Shown here one piece after another: positions 1 to 9,007 of a stretch of DNA of 64,000 bases. Source of the stretch: Pontibacter ruber (GTDB lineage: Bacteria > Bacteroidota > Bacteroidia > Cytophagales > Hymenobacteraceae); the NCBI RefSeq assembly GCF_023630205.1, contig NZ_JALPRR010000001.1:558001-622000 (forward strand). The letters are read 5' to 3'. The number at the start of each line of letters is the position of its first letter. Position 1 is the first letter of the stretch. Under the pieces are notes generated by a model, which did not search any database, was not told where the DNA came from, and worked only from the letters and a program-made list of their open reading frames with translations. The position numbers and the translations under genes were made by a program.

Positions 1-175
1 TTTCTGTCATAGACATATCAGTTTAAAATTAAAACTTTTACAGAGGTGTTAAAGTTTCCAAAAGTAGTCAATAATTCTGACAACCACCTACTGCAGCCAG
101 GGCCAATGCCGCCCCAGGAGGCCTCTGCTTCGGGCAGTTTGTGCGATTTGACCTAGCATTTCTGAGCGTAAAATG

Positions 176-183
176 TAACTTTG
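176..183 (+). promoter_or_regulatory. candidate -7 promoter element for the antiporter gene
   Basis: TAACTTTG matches the Bacteroidetes -7 consensus TAnnTTTG and lies 46 bases before the ATG at 230. The nearest upstream TTG (148-150) is 25 bases away, a little further than the usual 19-21, so the match is partial. The rest of 1-229 shows no gene. Confidence 0.35.
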
Positions 184-229
184 TGCTGAAGTTAATTTTT
201 TACCTGATGTAACCCCCGCACCAAAAAAC

Positions 230-1618
230 ATGCTCTTTAACTTTATACTATTAGCACAGACCCAACATCCTGTACCTGGTTATCTCATCATTCCGTTCCT
301 GCTCCTGATCGGGATGATTGCAAGTGGCCCTGTACTTTTTCCTCATTTCTGGGAGCATAACTATAAAAAAGTAGCAGTAACGCTTGGCCTGCTGGTGCTG
401 GCCTACTACCTGTTTGCGCTGCAGGATGTTCACATGCCGATACACACACTGGCCGAATACGCCTCCTTTGCAGTTCTGCTTAGTTCGCTATACATTGCTG
501 CAGGCGGTATTTACATCAACATTAATGCCCGCGCTACCCCGCTGATGAACGTCGCCCTGGTAGCTATTGGCGCTGTGCTGGCAAACATAGTAGGTACAAC
601 AGGTGCCTCCCTGCTCCTTATCCGCCCGTTCATCCGCCTGAACATCCACCGCATCAAACCTTACCAGATTGTATTCTTCATCTTTATTGTAAGTAACGCC
701 GGTGGTTTGCTGACGCCACTGGGTGATCCGCCCCTGTTCATTGGCTTCCTGAAGGGTGTGCCGTTCTTCTGGACATTGCAGCACCTGTTCATGCCCTGGG
801 TATTAGCAATTATCCTTCTGTGCCTGGCCTTCTTTCTGCTCGACAGACGCAACAAGGAAAAAGAGTTTACCCCTCGTCCGGAAGTGGTTTCCAAAATAGA
901 AGAAAAGACAGAGTTCTACATCACCGGAAAGCGAAACCTGTTTTGGCTGGCCATCATCATCGGTGCCATTTTCCTGGACCCGAACGTGGTAGAAGGGTTG
1001 CCGCACATTGCCTATGATGGCAATAAGTTTTCTTTCCTGCGTGAGGTTATCCAGCTTTCTGCAGCATTTGCCTGCTTCCGCTTCTCGAGCAAGACGGCGC
1101 TGGCAGGTAACCAGTTCAACTTCCACCCGATCCTGGAAGTGGTATTCCTGTTCTTCGGTATTTTCTTTACCATGATGCCCGCCCTGCAGCTTTCTGCTGA
1201 GGTTGCATCTTCGCCGCAGTATGCGCAGTACATCACGGCCAACTTCCTATACTGGGCCACCGGATCGCTTTCCGGCTTCCTGGACAATGCACCAACCTAT
1301 GCCAACTTCCTGTCGCTGGCCATGGCCAAGTATGATATGGCCCAGAACAGCGTGGTAGAAGTGAGGAATTTTGCCAACGGAACCGGCACCGACCCGATTA
1401 CGCTGATTCTGCTGGAGGCAATCTCGCTGGCTTCTGTATTATTTGGAGCCTTTACTTACATCGGAAACGGTCCGAACTTTATGGTGAAAGCGATTGCAGA
1501 AAGTGCAGGTATCAAAATGCCGTCTTTCTTTGCCTATGTTTTCCGCTTTTCCATTCCGTTCCTGTTACCGATCCTGGTACTGATCTGGTTCCTGGTAGTG
1601 CACCTGCGTTTGTTCTAA
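230..1618 (+). CDS. Na+/H+ antiporter or citrate-type transporter (NhaD/CitMHS-like, ArsB/NhaD superfamily)
   Basis: A 462-aa polytopic inner-membrane protein with about ten or more hydrophobic segments. Seen: GTTGASLLLIRPFIR near residues 122-136, SNAGGLLTPLGDPPLFIGF at 155-173, FLDNAPT near 350 and GNGPNF near 420. The paired discontinuous helices with LTPLGDPP and DNAPT-type motifs are typical of NhaD antiporters and CitMHS-like carriers of the ion transporter superfamily, so cation/proton antiport or carboxylate transport is likely; the substrate cannot be read from sequence. The ATG at 230 follows a candidate -7 box at 176-183. The gene stands alone and is closed by a strong hairpin at 1673-1716. 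Confidence 0.8.
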   Translation: MLFNFILLAQTQHPVPGYLIIPFLLLIGMIASGPVLFPHFWEHNYKKVAVTLGLLVLAYYLFALQDVHMPIHTLAEYASFAVLLSSLYIAAGGIYININARATPLMNVALVAIGAVLANIVGTTGASLLLIRPFIRLNIHRIKPYQIVFFIFIVSNAGGLLTPLGDPPLFIGFLKGVPFFWTLQHLFMPWVLAIILLCLAFFLLDRRNKEKEFTPRPEVVSKIEEKTEFYITGKRNLFWLAIIIGAIFLDPNVVEGLPHIAYDGNKFSFLREVIQLSAAFACFRFSSKTALAGNQFNFHPILEVVFLFFGIFFTMMPALQLSAEVASSPQYAQYITANFLYWATGSLSGFLDNAPTYANFLSLAMAKYDMAQNSVVEVRNFANGTGTDPITLILLEAISLASVLFGAFTYIGNGPNFMVKAIAESAGIKMPSFFAYVFRFSIPFLLPILVLIWFLVVHLRLF

Positions 1619-1672
1619 AAAGACACAGGTATCAGGATGTAAGATACAAGCCTGATCATTTTTATACTTACA

Positions 1673-1716
1673 AACAGAGCCGCCCCTGGTACACAGGGGC
1701 GGCTCTGTTGCTTTTA
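1673..1716 (+). terminator. strong hairpin terminator after the antiporter gene
   Basis: Arms at 1675-1688 and 1694-1707 (14 bp, GC-rich, perfect, extendable by two pairs) around a 5-base loop, followed by TTGCTTTT. This is the classic intrinsic terminator shape. Confidence 0.85.
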
Positions 1717-1839
1717 TGCCATGTGATGCCTGACGTGCCGTAAGGCATGCGAAAATAAGCTACTTTGGTGTTTGCTATTATATATAAAAATGTTAATATT
1801 ATAAGTATAAACGGGCCTGCGGTTGGGCACTTGCTACAT

Positions 1840-2466
1840 ATGAAGATAAACTTGCGAGCGCTTGCCTTTGTAATCTGTATGTTGGCCATACTTTGGACAG
1901 GCTGCCGGCAAGAGGCAAAGGCGCAGCAGGTGGTGCAGTTATCGGGCCTGGTCACATCCGGGGATAGTGTGACAGCTGCGGCCGGCGTCGCTGTTTTTGT
2001 TCCACATACTTCCAGAGGTACACAGACGAATAAAAGTGGGTTTTTCTCGCTACCTGTTTTGCCTGGCGACAGCGTTGTGATAGCTGCCTTGGGTTATGAA
2101 CGGCACTACATCCTTATTCCGAAAGACTTCACAACGCAAAGCTACTCTGCTACCATCGTGCTACAGCAAAGCAGCATTGCCCTGCCGACAGTGGATGTAA
2201 TGCCGTGGGCCACGGAACGGGACCTGAAGGTGGCCATATCCAAAGTAAAATTGCCAAAAGAAGCCAAGCAGGAAGTGGATCTGCAGGTAGCTAAAAGTGA
2301 TATCAGCAGAACAGGTTATGCCATGGATGCAAAATCGGTCGGGAAATATGTGCAGCAGCAACAGCATCGCCAGATGCAAAGCCGGTATATGGTACCTCCG
2401 GATATAAAGCTGGCTTCTATCCCTATCAGCAAATTGCTCCGGTTACCTAAACGAAAATCTAAATAA
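1840..2466 (+). CDS. secreted protein with carboxypeptidase-regulatory-like beta-sandwich domain
   Basis: 208 aa from the ATG at 1840. This start gives a normal signal peptide (KINLR then a hydrophobic run); an in-frame ATG at 1765 would add a poor 25-residue extension. A Cys in the segment WTGCRQ near residue 22 could be a lipobox, though signal peptidase I cleavage at KAQQ is equally possible. Residues ~30-110 read as a CarboxypepD_reg-like domain: LSGLVTSGDSV, a gap, GVAVFVPHTSRGTQTNKSG, FFSLPVLPGD and ALGYE. This is the domain seen at the N-terminus of SusC/TonB receptors, here without a barrel. The C-terminal ~95 residues are basic and Gln-rich (QQQQHRQ) and not recognised. It is followed at 42 bases by the membrane protein and ABC ATPase genes, so the three may form one unit. 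Confidence 0.65.
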   Translation: MKINLRALAFVICMLAILWTGCRQEAKAQQVVQLSGLVTSGDSVTAAAGVAVFVPHTSRGTQTNKSGFFSLPVLPGDSVVIAALGYERHYILIPKDFTTQSYSATIVLQQSSIALPTVDVMPWATERDLKVAISKVKLPKEAKQEVDLQVAKSDISRTGYAMDAKSVGKYVQQQQHRQMQSRYMVPPDIKLASIPISKLLRLPKRKSK

Positions 2467-2507
2467 GCCTGCTTACAGCTAAAAACACAGGGCACTATAC
2501 GTCAACT

Positions 2508-2825
2508 ATGCAAAAGCTTAAACTGCACCTGCACTACTACAAAGGCCTTCAAAGCTTTGGTCTGCCTTTCTCGCTGCTGGCAGGCGTGGTAAGTATGGCT
2601 TTCAGCGAACATAAGCTGATCGGGTTCATCAATGCGTTTAGCCTAAACCTGCTGACAGGCAGCTTTATACTTGCGCTCTACTTCTTTGAGCAGCGGTACA
2701 GCGGCCAATACTTTTTTTACCACAACCTGGGCCTGAGCAAGCTAAGTCTGGTTATAGGGGCATATTTAATCAATGTAGCTATTGCCCTGCTGTTGTTCTG
2801 CCTTAAACTATACTTGTATGCCTAA
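2508..2825 (+). CDS. small membrane protein, possible partner of the ABC ATPase
   Basis: 105 aa with three likely membrane segments (about residues 17-31, 43-60 and 80-103). Not recognised. Its 3' end overlaps the start of the ATPase gene by 8 bases, implying translational coupling and a shared job. It is much too small for a standard ABC permease (usually six segments per subunit), so it could oligomerise, be a divergent permease, or anchor the ATPase. Confidence 0.6.
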   Translation: MQKLKLHLHYYKGLQSFGLPFSLLAGVVSMAFSEHKLIGFINAFSLNLLTGSFILALYFFEQRYSGQYFFYHNLGLSKLSLVIGAYLINVAIALLLFCLKLYLYA

Positions 2826-3495
2826 GCACCAACTCGAAGCAGACAGCATACGGTACCAGGTGGGTAACAGGCAATTGCTAACAGATGTTTATCTGCATTG
2901 CGAAACAGGCGAGATCGTAGGTTTACTGGGCAGAAACGGCTGCGGAAAAACCACGCTGCTCCAGATCATTTTTGGCACAAAGGCTACCGAGAACAAGCAC
3001 ATCCGGATAGATAACCAGGTGTACCCCGAGCCTTACAAACACCAGACCTTGATGGCGTACCTGCCGCAGCAAGACTTCCTGCCAAAGAACATCAGGCTAA
3101 CGAAAATCATCGATCTATACTTGCCGGCACCTAAAAAAAGAGAGGTTGTAAAGCAGGACATACGAATACAGAAGCACCTTCATAAACGAGCAGACGAGCT
3201 CTCGAAGGGAGAACGGCGATACCTTGAGCTTTTGCTCCTGCTGCAGCTCGATGTTAAGTTTCTCTTACTCGACGAACCCTTCTCAGGTGTGGAGCCGCTC
3301 TATGTAGAACATATTGAAATGCTCCTGCAATCGCACCTCAGCACCAAAGGCTTTATCATTACAGACCACGATTACCGCTCGGTGTTGCGCGTGAGCCGCA
3401 GGATCATACTTCTGGCCGATGGTTATTGCCGGCCGATTACGCACGAAGCAGAGCTGCTCCGGTGGGGCTATGTTCCGGCAGGCAAGTTTAGTTAA
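2818..3495 (+). CDS. ABC transporter ATP-binding protein
   Basis: 225-aa nucleotide-binding subunit. Seen: Walker A GRNGCGKTT at residues 38-46, Q-loop near Q84/Q85 (LPQQDF), signature LSKGE at 128-132, Walker B FLLLDEPF at 148-155 and switch His 184 (TDHDYR). All catalytic elements are present. The signature is degenerate (LSKGE instead of LSGGQ). The ATG at 2818 is preferred because it overlaps the preceding membrane-protein gene and begins a normal N-terminal beta strand; an upstream ATG at 2782 would add a cysteine-rich stretch that is only the out-of-frame reading of the neighbour. Substrate unknown. It ends 12 bases from the convergent aroC. Confidence 0.85.
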   Translation: MPKHQLEADSIRYQVGNRQLLTDVYLHCETGEIVGLLGRNGCGKTTLLQIIFGTKATENKHIRIDNQVYPEPYKHQTLMAYLPQQDFLPKNIRLTKIIDLYLPAPKKREVVKQDIRIQKHLHKRADELSKGERRYLELLLLLQLDVKFLLLDEPFSGVEPLYVEHIEMLLQSHLSTKGFIITDHDYRSVLRVSRRIILLADGYCRPITHEAELLRWGYVPAGKFS

Positions 3496-3507
3496 CAGGC
3501 AAGCTTG

Positions 3508-4587
3508 CTATACTTGGTTCACCTTCTGGCGCAGCAGAAAATCAGCCAAAACCAAGGCGGCCATGGCATCTACGATTGGTACGGCGCGCGGCAGCACACA
3601 CGGGTCGTGGCGGCCTTTGCCTTGGAGGGTAATCTCTTCGCCGGCATCGTTAATGGTTTGCTGCGGCTGCAGGATGGTAGCTACCGGCTTGAAGGCAACG
3701 TTAAAGTAAATGTCCTGCCCGTTGCTGATGCCGCCCTGTATGCCACCGGAATGGTTGGTGCGGGTTCGGATGTTTCCCGCTTCATCGGTATAGAACTGGT
3801 CGTTGTGCTCAGAGCCGCGCATCTGCACGCCTTCAAAGCCGCTGCCGTATTCAAAGCCTTTCACGGCGTTTATACTTAGCATGGCCTTACCCAGCTCTGC
3901 GTGTAGCTTATCAAATACAGGCTCGCCCAATCCTGCCGGCACGCCTTTTATCACACAGCTTACCACCCCTCCAATCGTATCCAGCTTGTCCCGAGTCTCT
4001 TCGATCAACCCGATCATGCGGGAAGCTGTTTTCCCATCCGGGCAGCGCACCTTGTTCGATTCGATCTTGCTCAGATCCAGCTTATAGTAAGGCTTGCGCA
4101 GCTTTATACTTCCCACCTGCGACACATAGGCCGAGACAGCAATTCCGTAGTGGCTGAGCAGTTTGGCAGCCAAAGCGCCTGCAGCCACGCGGGCAACCGT
4201 TTCGCGGGCAGAACTGCGGCCGCCGCCCCGGTAATCGCGGGTGCCATACTTGGCCGTGTAAGTATAGTCGGCGTGCGACGGGCGGAAAGCATGCTCGATG
4301 TGGCTGTAGTCGTGGCTGTGCTGGTCTTTGTTGTTCACCACCATGGCAATGGGCGTACCCGTTGTTTTGCCCCCGAACACACCTGAAAGTATGGTTACTT
4401 TATCTTCCTCTTTGCGGGGTGTGGTGATATCGGACTGGCCGGGGCGCCGGCGATCCAGGGCCTGCTGAATCTCAGCCTCGGATATCTCCAGGCCGGCAGG
4501 GCAACCATCCACGATCACGCCCACAGCAGCACCATGCGACTCGCCAAAAGTGGTTATTCTGAATATCTTTCCGTATGAATTGCTCAT
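3508..4587 (-). CDS. aroC: chorismate synthase
   Basis: 359 aa, full length for the family. Converts 5-enolpyruvylshikimate-3-phosphate to chorismate, the last step of the shikimate pathway, using reduced FMN. Seen: the N-terminal GESHG (residues ~15-19), RPSHADYTY, the [17 protein letters not shown] signature, and MRGSEHND. The start ATG overlaps the stop of batD (ATGA), so the two are co-transcribed and translationally coupled although their functions look unrelated. There is no hairpin between this gene and the convergent ABC ATPase gene. Confidence 0.97.
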   Translation of the reverse strand: MSNSYGKIFRITTFGESHGAAVGVIVDGCPAGLEISEAEIQQALDRRRPGQSDITTPRKEEDKVTILSGVFGGKTTGTPIAMVVNNKDQHSHDYSHIEHAFRPSHADYTYTAKYGTRDYRGGGRSSARETVARVAAGALAAKLLSHYGIAVSAYVSQVGSIKLRKPYYKLDLSKIESNKVRCPDGKTASRMIGLIEETRDKLDTIGGVVSCVIKGVPAGLGEPVFDKLHAELGKAMLSINAVKGFEYGSGFEGVQMRGSEHNDQFYTDEAGNIRTRTNHSGGIQGGISNGQDIYFNVAFKPVATILQPQQTINDAGEEITLQGKGRHDPCVLPRAVPIVDAMAALVLADFLLRQKVNQV

Positions 4588-6032
4588 AATTTCTTTCGTT
4601 TCAGGAAGATGAAGCCCGACAGGGCCAGCAGCACCAGCAAAATGATGTTGGTATAGCGCTTGATCTCGTCAACCTGGTAGAGGCTCACCAGCGTGGCATC
4701 TTCGTTTTCAATGATCTTATAAAATGGCCCCAGATCTCTGGAGAGGATCTGGGCATCTGCATCGCGTGCACCGGTTACCTGCACGTTCAGAGTAGCGCGC
4801 AAGGTGTCGTAGGTAGCAGTGGCGGTATTGAAGTATATAAACTCGAACGCATCTCCCAGGTCGTACTTGCCTGGCTCGCGCGCCATGGCCGCATACGTTA
4901 AGATCTTAGAGCCAATTACGTGGCCCGCCTGCCGGGTTACGTCCTGCCGCAGGTCCGGGGGAAAGAACTCCAGGCCCGGTATGGCTGCCGGTACAGGCGG
5001 CATGATCGCTGCCAGATTTCCTTCGCCTTCCAGCCGAAACTGGTATTTGAAGCTATTGTTTACGGCAACACTTTTCTTCGACAGGTTTTCGCGCAACACG
5101 TACTGCCCCACAGGCACCATATCGCGTAAGGGGTGCGGCGGCAGCTCTTTCACCTTCACTACCTGCTCCCGGGCATAAAACGTTTTATAGCCTTCCTGCC
5201 TGTCTTCGGTGAGTAGCGTTGGGTTCTGGGCAACTTTATACTTGATCATCTTCAGCGACAAGGCCGGAAAGCGGAGCGGCTCCGCATTGAGCGGGTACAG
5301 CACGGCTTCGTAAAGCTTAAATCGCAGGAACGGCTTGTCTTTGATCACCACGTTCTCCGGAGTGATCTCTGTGAACTCAAAAGACTCTTCCCATACATTG
5401 GGTTGCTTTAGCTGCCGCAGAATGCCCTCAATCTGGTTCACAAAATCATAGAAATCGAGCAGGCGCTGATCTTCGTTGGCCAGGTAGAAGTATAAGGTCA
5501 CGTTTACTCCCTCTCCTACATATACTTCCTTTTTATCGGTGTAAAGTGTTAGAAAGGCGTTATCTGCTTTGTCTACAAATTCCTGCGCCTCTTTTGTTGC
5601 CCGCTCTGCCTCTTCTGCCGGTGCCACGTTGGGCTGTGCAGGCCCCTGCGGAGGTACGGCTGCCATAGGCAGTATCTTGATGGGAGCTCCCGGCGATTGA
5701 ACGGTCTGCCCGTTCACTTTCATGGAGAAAGGCTTCAGCACAAAGTCGCCTTCGCGTAGGGCAGCATAGTTTTGGGTAATGGTTAGGATGGTAGTGGTTT
5801 TACCGCCTGTGATGATGGTTTTGGTAGAGGAGAACTTTGTGCTTTTCTTAAATCCCTCGATTTCCGGGAAGGGGCTGTACTCCTGCAAGGGCTGGTCCTG
5901 CAACCTTATTGAGACGGTATAATACTGGTTGATCGGAAGCGGGCTTTTTCCTAACTCCACTGCAATGCGTTGCGCCCATGCGGGTACAGCCAGCAACACA
6001 CAAAGTATAGTTAAGAGAATTGAAAAGCGCAT
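4584..6032 (-). CDS. batD: BatD-like oxygen-tolerance membrane protein
   Basis: 482 aa from the ATG at 6032, which starts a clean signal peptide ([20 protein letters not shown]); an ATG at 6047 would add five residues. After the signal peptide come beta-rich domains typical of BatD ([22 protein letters not shown]; later [16 protein letters not shown]), and the protein ends with one membrane helix (about 455-476) and a short KRKKL cytoplasmic tail. BatD proteins usually sit in a moxR-batA-batB-batD cluster and face the periplasm. Here it is alone with aroC; the only MoxR gene in view is 26 kb away (31693-32658). Naming is by family; function in Bacteroidota is poorly defined. Confidence 0.8.
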   Translation of the reverse strand: MRFSILLTILCVLLAVPAWAQRIAVELGKSPLPINQYYTVSIRLQDQPLQEYSPFPEIEGFKKSTKFSSTKTIITGGKTTTILTITQNYAALREGDFVLKPFSMKVNGQTVQSPGAPIKILPMAAVPPQGPAQPNVAPAEEAERATKEAQEFVDKADNAFLTLYTDKKEVYVGEGVNVTLYFYLANEDQRLLDFYDFVNQIEGILRQLKQPNVWEESFEFTEITPENVVIKDKPFLRFKLYEAVLYPLNAEPLRFPALSLKMIKYKVAQNPTLLTEDRQEGYKTFYAREQVVKVKELPPHPLRDMVPVGQYVLRENLSKKSVAVNNSFKYQFRLEGEGNLAAIMPPVPAAIPGLEFFPPDLRQDVTRQAGHVIGSKILTYAAMAREPGKYDLGDAFEFIYFNTATATYDTLRATLNVQVTGARDADAQILSRDLGPFYKIIENEDATLVSLYQVDEIKRYTNIILLVLLALSGFIFLKRKKL

Positions 6033-6072
6033 AGACCGGTACTGCACACAACAGCTGTTAAAACGATAACAG

Positions 6073-6080
6073 CAAATTTA
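6073..6080 (-). promoter_or_regulatory. candidate -7 promoter element for batD-aroC
   Basis: Minus strand reads TAAATTTG (consensus TAnnTTTG), with a TTG 22 bases upstream, about 40 bases before the batD ATG. Spacing is one base longer than the usual range. Confidence 0.4.
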
Positions 6081-6383
6081 ACAATTTCCTGCACTTCAAT
6101 TTCAACTTCCTTACCAGCCTTTGCCTGCTGCAGCATGCTCTGTTAAGAGGTTCTTCTAAATACGTTACAGGTGCCTGCAAGCGAGGCAAAAGCAGCTGCT
6201 GGTTTAGTAAACGGAAGTATAAGTTAAGCTCTGAGGAAGGAAGAGGCATGTATAAAAATAATTTTACACCGAATATAAATCATCCACTATAAATTTGGAC
6301 CTTTGTACCCAAATACGATACCCTTTCCGGAGTTTTCCCGTATCTGAGACCAAACCATAATTATCTTTTTTACACTTACCAAA

Positions 6384-6569
6384 ATGTTAGAGTACGTTAA
6401 GACCATCCTGACGAAAGTTAGTTTCGACAAGATGCTGTTTGAGAAAGAGTTAAGAAAATCTTTCAGATTTTTAGTGAAAGAAGAGCTTACACAACTCAAG
6501 CAATGGTGCTACGATCTGTTTTCAGGGATGTATCTCCTGATCCTGAACAAAGTGTTCTCTAAAGTCTGA
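6384..6569 (+). CDS. small conserved hypothetical protein (61 aa)
   Basis: 61 aa, basic and amphipathic, with the pattern FDKMLFEKELRKS and ELTQLKQWCYDLF. I recall similar ~60-70 aa proteins in Bacteroidetes starting EYVKTIL-KVSFDK with a conserved W-C-Y, always unannotated; that recollection is not verified here. It ends 7 bases before the convergent queG stop, the packing expected of a real gene. A TAAATTTG box at 6290-6297 could be its promoter -7 element. No function proposed. Confidence 0.65.
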   Translation: MLEYVKTILTKVSFDKMLFEKELRKSFRFLVKEELTQLKQWCYDLFSGMYLLILNKVFSKV

Positions 6570-6576
6570 TTCCAGT

Positions 6577-7521
6577 TTATTTTTCTCCGGGTTCACCCTC
6601 TACAAACTGTATGTTGCGCACCAGGCCCGCAAAGCCGGTGCGCTTCACTGCTGATTTTTTAAACAGCTGTGAGAAGACCTCCTGTGTTATCTCCTGCCAG
6701 TCAGAAGTTTTCAGCTCCTTTAGCTGCGGATGCGGCGCAAAGGCAGGCTCTTTGTGTGGCTTGCTGAAGCGGTTCCAGGGACATACATCCTGGCAGATGT
6801 CGCAGCCGAAGATCCAGTTGCCAAACTTTCCGTTCATTTCCTGCGGCAGCTGGTCTTTTAATTCTATGGTGAAGTAGGAAATACACTTGCTGCCGTCTAC
6901 CACGTAAGGCGCTACAATGGCATTGGTCGGGCAGGCATCGAGGCATTTGGTGCAGGAGCCGCAGTAGTCTTTGATCAGTCCATCGTAGTCGAGTTCCAGG
7001 TCGATGATGAGTTCGGCAATGAAGTAGAAGCTACCTACCTGCGGCGTGATGAGGTTGGAGTTTTTGCCTACCCAGCCCAGACCGCTTTTCTTTGCCCAGG
7101 CCTTGTCGAGCACCGGAGCAGAATCTACGAAGCAGCGGCCGCCCACCTCCCCTATACTTTCGTTGATGTACTGGAGCAGCGTCTTCAGCTTATCCTTGAT
7201 CACGAAGTGGTAATCGGTGCCGTAGGCGTACTTGGATATTTTATAGGTATCCTCGTCTGGTTGCTGGTTCTCCTTCTCCGGGTAGTAATTGAGCAGCAGC
7301 GACACCACCGACTTGGCCCCCTCCACGAGCAGGCGCGGGTCCAGGCGCTTATCGAAGTGGTTCTCCATGTAGTGCATTTGCCCGTGCATGTTCTGCTTTA
7401 GCCAATTCTCCAGCCGGGGCGCTTCCTCCTCCAGAAAATCCGCCTTGGAAATGCCACAGTACATAAAGCCCAGTTCCTGCGCCTTCTGCTTGATGAGGTA
7501 TGTGTATTGTGATTTGTTCAA
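6577..7521 (-). CDS. queG: epoxyqueuosine reductase QueG
   Basis: 314 aa. Catalyses the last step of queuosine synthesis, reducing epoxyqueuosine to queuosine in the tRNA anticodon, with a cobalamin cofactor and two [4Fe-4S] clusters. Seen: cluster ligands C187, C190, C193, C197 ([12 protein letters not shown]), C213, and C240, C243, C247 ([11 protein letters not shown]), plus the conserved [13 protein letters not shown] with the likely proton donor D133. It lacks the C-terminal HEAT repeat found in some homologues. Monocistronic, convergent with the 61-aa gene. Confidence 0.95.
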   Translation of the reverse strand: MNKSQYTYLIKQKAQELGFMYCGISKADFLEEEAPRLENWLKQNMHGQMHYMENHFDKRLDPRLLVEGAKSVVSLLLNYYPEKENQQPDEDTYKISKYAYGTDYHFVIKDKLKTLLQYINESIGEVGGRCFVDSAPVLDKAWAKKSGLGWVGKNSNLITPQVGSFYFIAELIIDLELDYDGLIKDYCGSCTKCLDACPTNAIVAPYVVDGSKCISYFTIELKDQLPQEMNGKFGNWIFGCDICQDVCPWNRFSKPHKEPAFAPHPQLKELKTSDWQEITQEVFSQLFKKSAVKRTGFAGLVRNIQFVEGEPGEK

Positions 7522-7795
7522 GTTATACGTTGCAGCCGGTGTTATACTTGGTGGCTATACTTTCAGAAGAACAAATTTAGGGAGAAATAAATCCGATTTG
7601 ATTATATCGGATGATCTAGATGATAGTCAGTTGTATGGATTTTCAGGTTTTCTAATACATATTTTAAAGGGATACTAGAAGATAAATCTTTATACTTTCA
7701 ACATCACTAATAAAATTCAATTCGTTTGTAGATTATTAATATTTATATATATATTGATATTAAAATAAAAAACCACCATAAAACGAGCTTACCTG
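7522..7795. other. AT-rich intergenic island before the HsdR-N-type gene
   Basis: About 270 bases, becoming very AT-rich after 7670 with runs of alternating A and T near 7737-7775. Three TATACTT heptamers occur (near 7541, 7557 and 7691). A short inverted repeat ATCCGA/TCGGAT lies at about 7589-7610. No gene is seen; the base composition marks the left edge of a probably acquired segment. Confidence 0.5.
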
Positions 7796-8893
7796 ATGGA
7801 CTTTATTGATGTAATCAAAGCTTTAGGCGAGAAAGTGTCCCGCCTGAAAGACTCCATTCAAACTGAAGAAGCAACTAAAAATGCTTTTGTTATGCCTTTT
7901 ATTGCTGCACTTGGCTATGATGTCTTCAACCCGTTGGAAGTTATTCCTGAGTTTGTAGCAGACTTGGGTATAAAGAAAGGCGAAAAAGTAGATTATTGTA
8001 TTCAGAAGGATGGTAAGCCAATCATAATTGTTGAGTGCAAACATTGGAAGGAGGAATTAAATGTACATAACTCCCAATTGCATCGCTATTTTCATGTCTG
8101 CAGCACGCGATTCGGAATTTTAACTAATGGAATTATTTATCGCTTTTACACTGATTTGGAAGAGCCTAACAAAATGGATAATAAACCATTTTGGGAGTTC
8201 AACATTACCGATATGAGCGAGGCAGCAGTTTTCGAACTTAAAAAGTATCAGAAAAATACTTTCGATGTTGAGGAGATACTAAGCGCTGCCACTGAATTGA
8301 AGTATACACGGGAAATTAAAAAGATTATTTCTAGTGAGTTTGGCAATCCTACAGAAATGTTTGTAAAGCATTTTGCTAAACAAATTTATTCTGGCCCTGT
8401 AACTGCCAAGATAATGGAACAATTCACACCTATGGTTAAGAAGTCTCTGCACCAATATGTAAGCGACATAATAAGTGATAGACTGAAAACAGCCTTGTCG
8501 AACGAGGTTGATGCATCCAAAAAAGAACAGGAGCAGGAGATAATTCAAACCCAGCAAGTAGTACAACCTGAGGAAAATAAAATTGAATTCTCGGACTTAG
8601 AGCGTGAGGGTTACTTTATTATAAAATCAATTGTTCGTAAAAAAGTGGATGGCTCCCGAATCTTTTATCGTGACACAACGCGCTACTTGAATATATTGTT
8701 AGACGATAACATCCGAAAAACAATATGCAGGCTTCATCTAAATGGAACTAAAAAATATCTAGGCCTATTTGACGAAACAGGGAAAGAGACTAAAGTAGAG
8801 ATCAAATTACTGGACAACATCTATGATTATTCTGATCAGCTTTTAAGCACCCTACATAGACTAGAGAAAGTACAAGAAGGTCAAACAGTATAG
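7796..8893 (+). CDS. type I restriction HsdR N-terminal-like PD-(D/E)XK nuclease domain protein
   Basis: 365 aa. Residues ~20-170 match the HsdR N-terminal nuclease domain: TEEATKNAFVMPFIAALGYDVF, then D66 (KVDYCI) and E80-x-K82 (IIIVECKHW) forming the PD-(D/E)XK catalytic set, then RFGILTNG. No helicase or methyltransferase domain follows; the remainder is helical, with a coiled Glu/Gln-rich link near 240-270 and a C-terminal beta-rich domain (280-365). No hsdM, hsdS or other restriction gene is adjacent. Codons are AT-rich compared with queG and ruvB on either side, suggesting transfer. It may be an orphan nuclease, a defence component or a DNA-repair accessory; substrate unknown. Confidence 0.75.
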   Translation: MDFIDVIKALGEKVSRLKDSIQTEEATKNAFVMPFIAALGYDVFNPLEVIPEFVADLGIKKGEKVDYCIQKDGKPIIIVECKHWKEELNVHNSQLHRYFHVCSTRFGILTNGIIYRFYTDLEEPNKMDNKPFWEFNITDMSEAAVFELKKYQKNTFDVEEILSAATELKYTREIKKIISSEFGNPTEMFVKHFAKQIYSGPVTAKIMEQFTPMVKKSLHQYVSDIISDRLKTALSNEVDASKKEQEQEIIQTQQVVQPEENKIEFSDLEREGYFIIKSIVRKKVDGSRIFYRDTTRYLNILLDDNIRKTICRLHLNGTKKYLGLFDETGKETKVEIKLLDNIYDYSDQLLSTLHRLEKVQEGQTV

Positions 8894-8948
8894 CTAAATT
8901 AGCTTTAAGAAAAGCAAAGAACTTAGTAAACTATACTTCCCCAAACAA

Positions 8949-8976
8949 AAAAGCAGGCCCATCAGAGCCTGCTTTT
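8949..8976. terminator. bidirectional hairpin between convergent genes
   Basis: Arms AAAAGCAGGC (8949-8958) and GCCTGCTTTT (8967-8976) around an 8-base loop, with A-runs and T-runs on the two sides. It serves both the nuclease gene and ruvB. Confidence 0.85.
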
Positions 8977-9007
8977 CTACATAATTACAAACAGCTTTTA
9001 CTATTCT

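Noticed and set aside
6058-6249. 63-codon frame upstream of batD
   Set aside because: Leu/Arg-rich, overlaps the candidate batD promoter and has no sign of coding selection.
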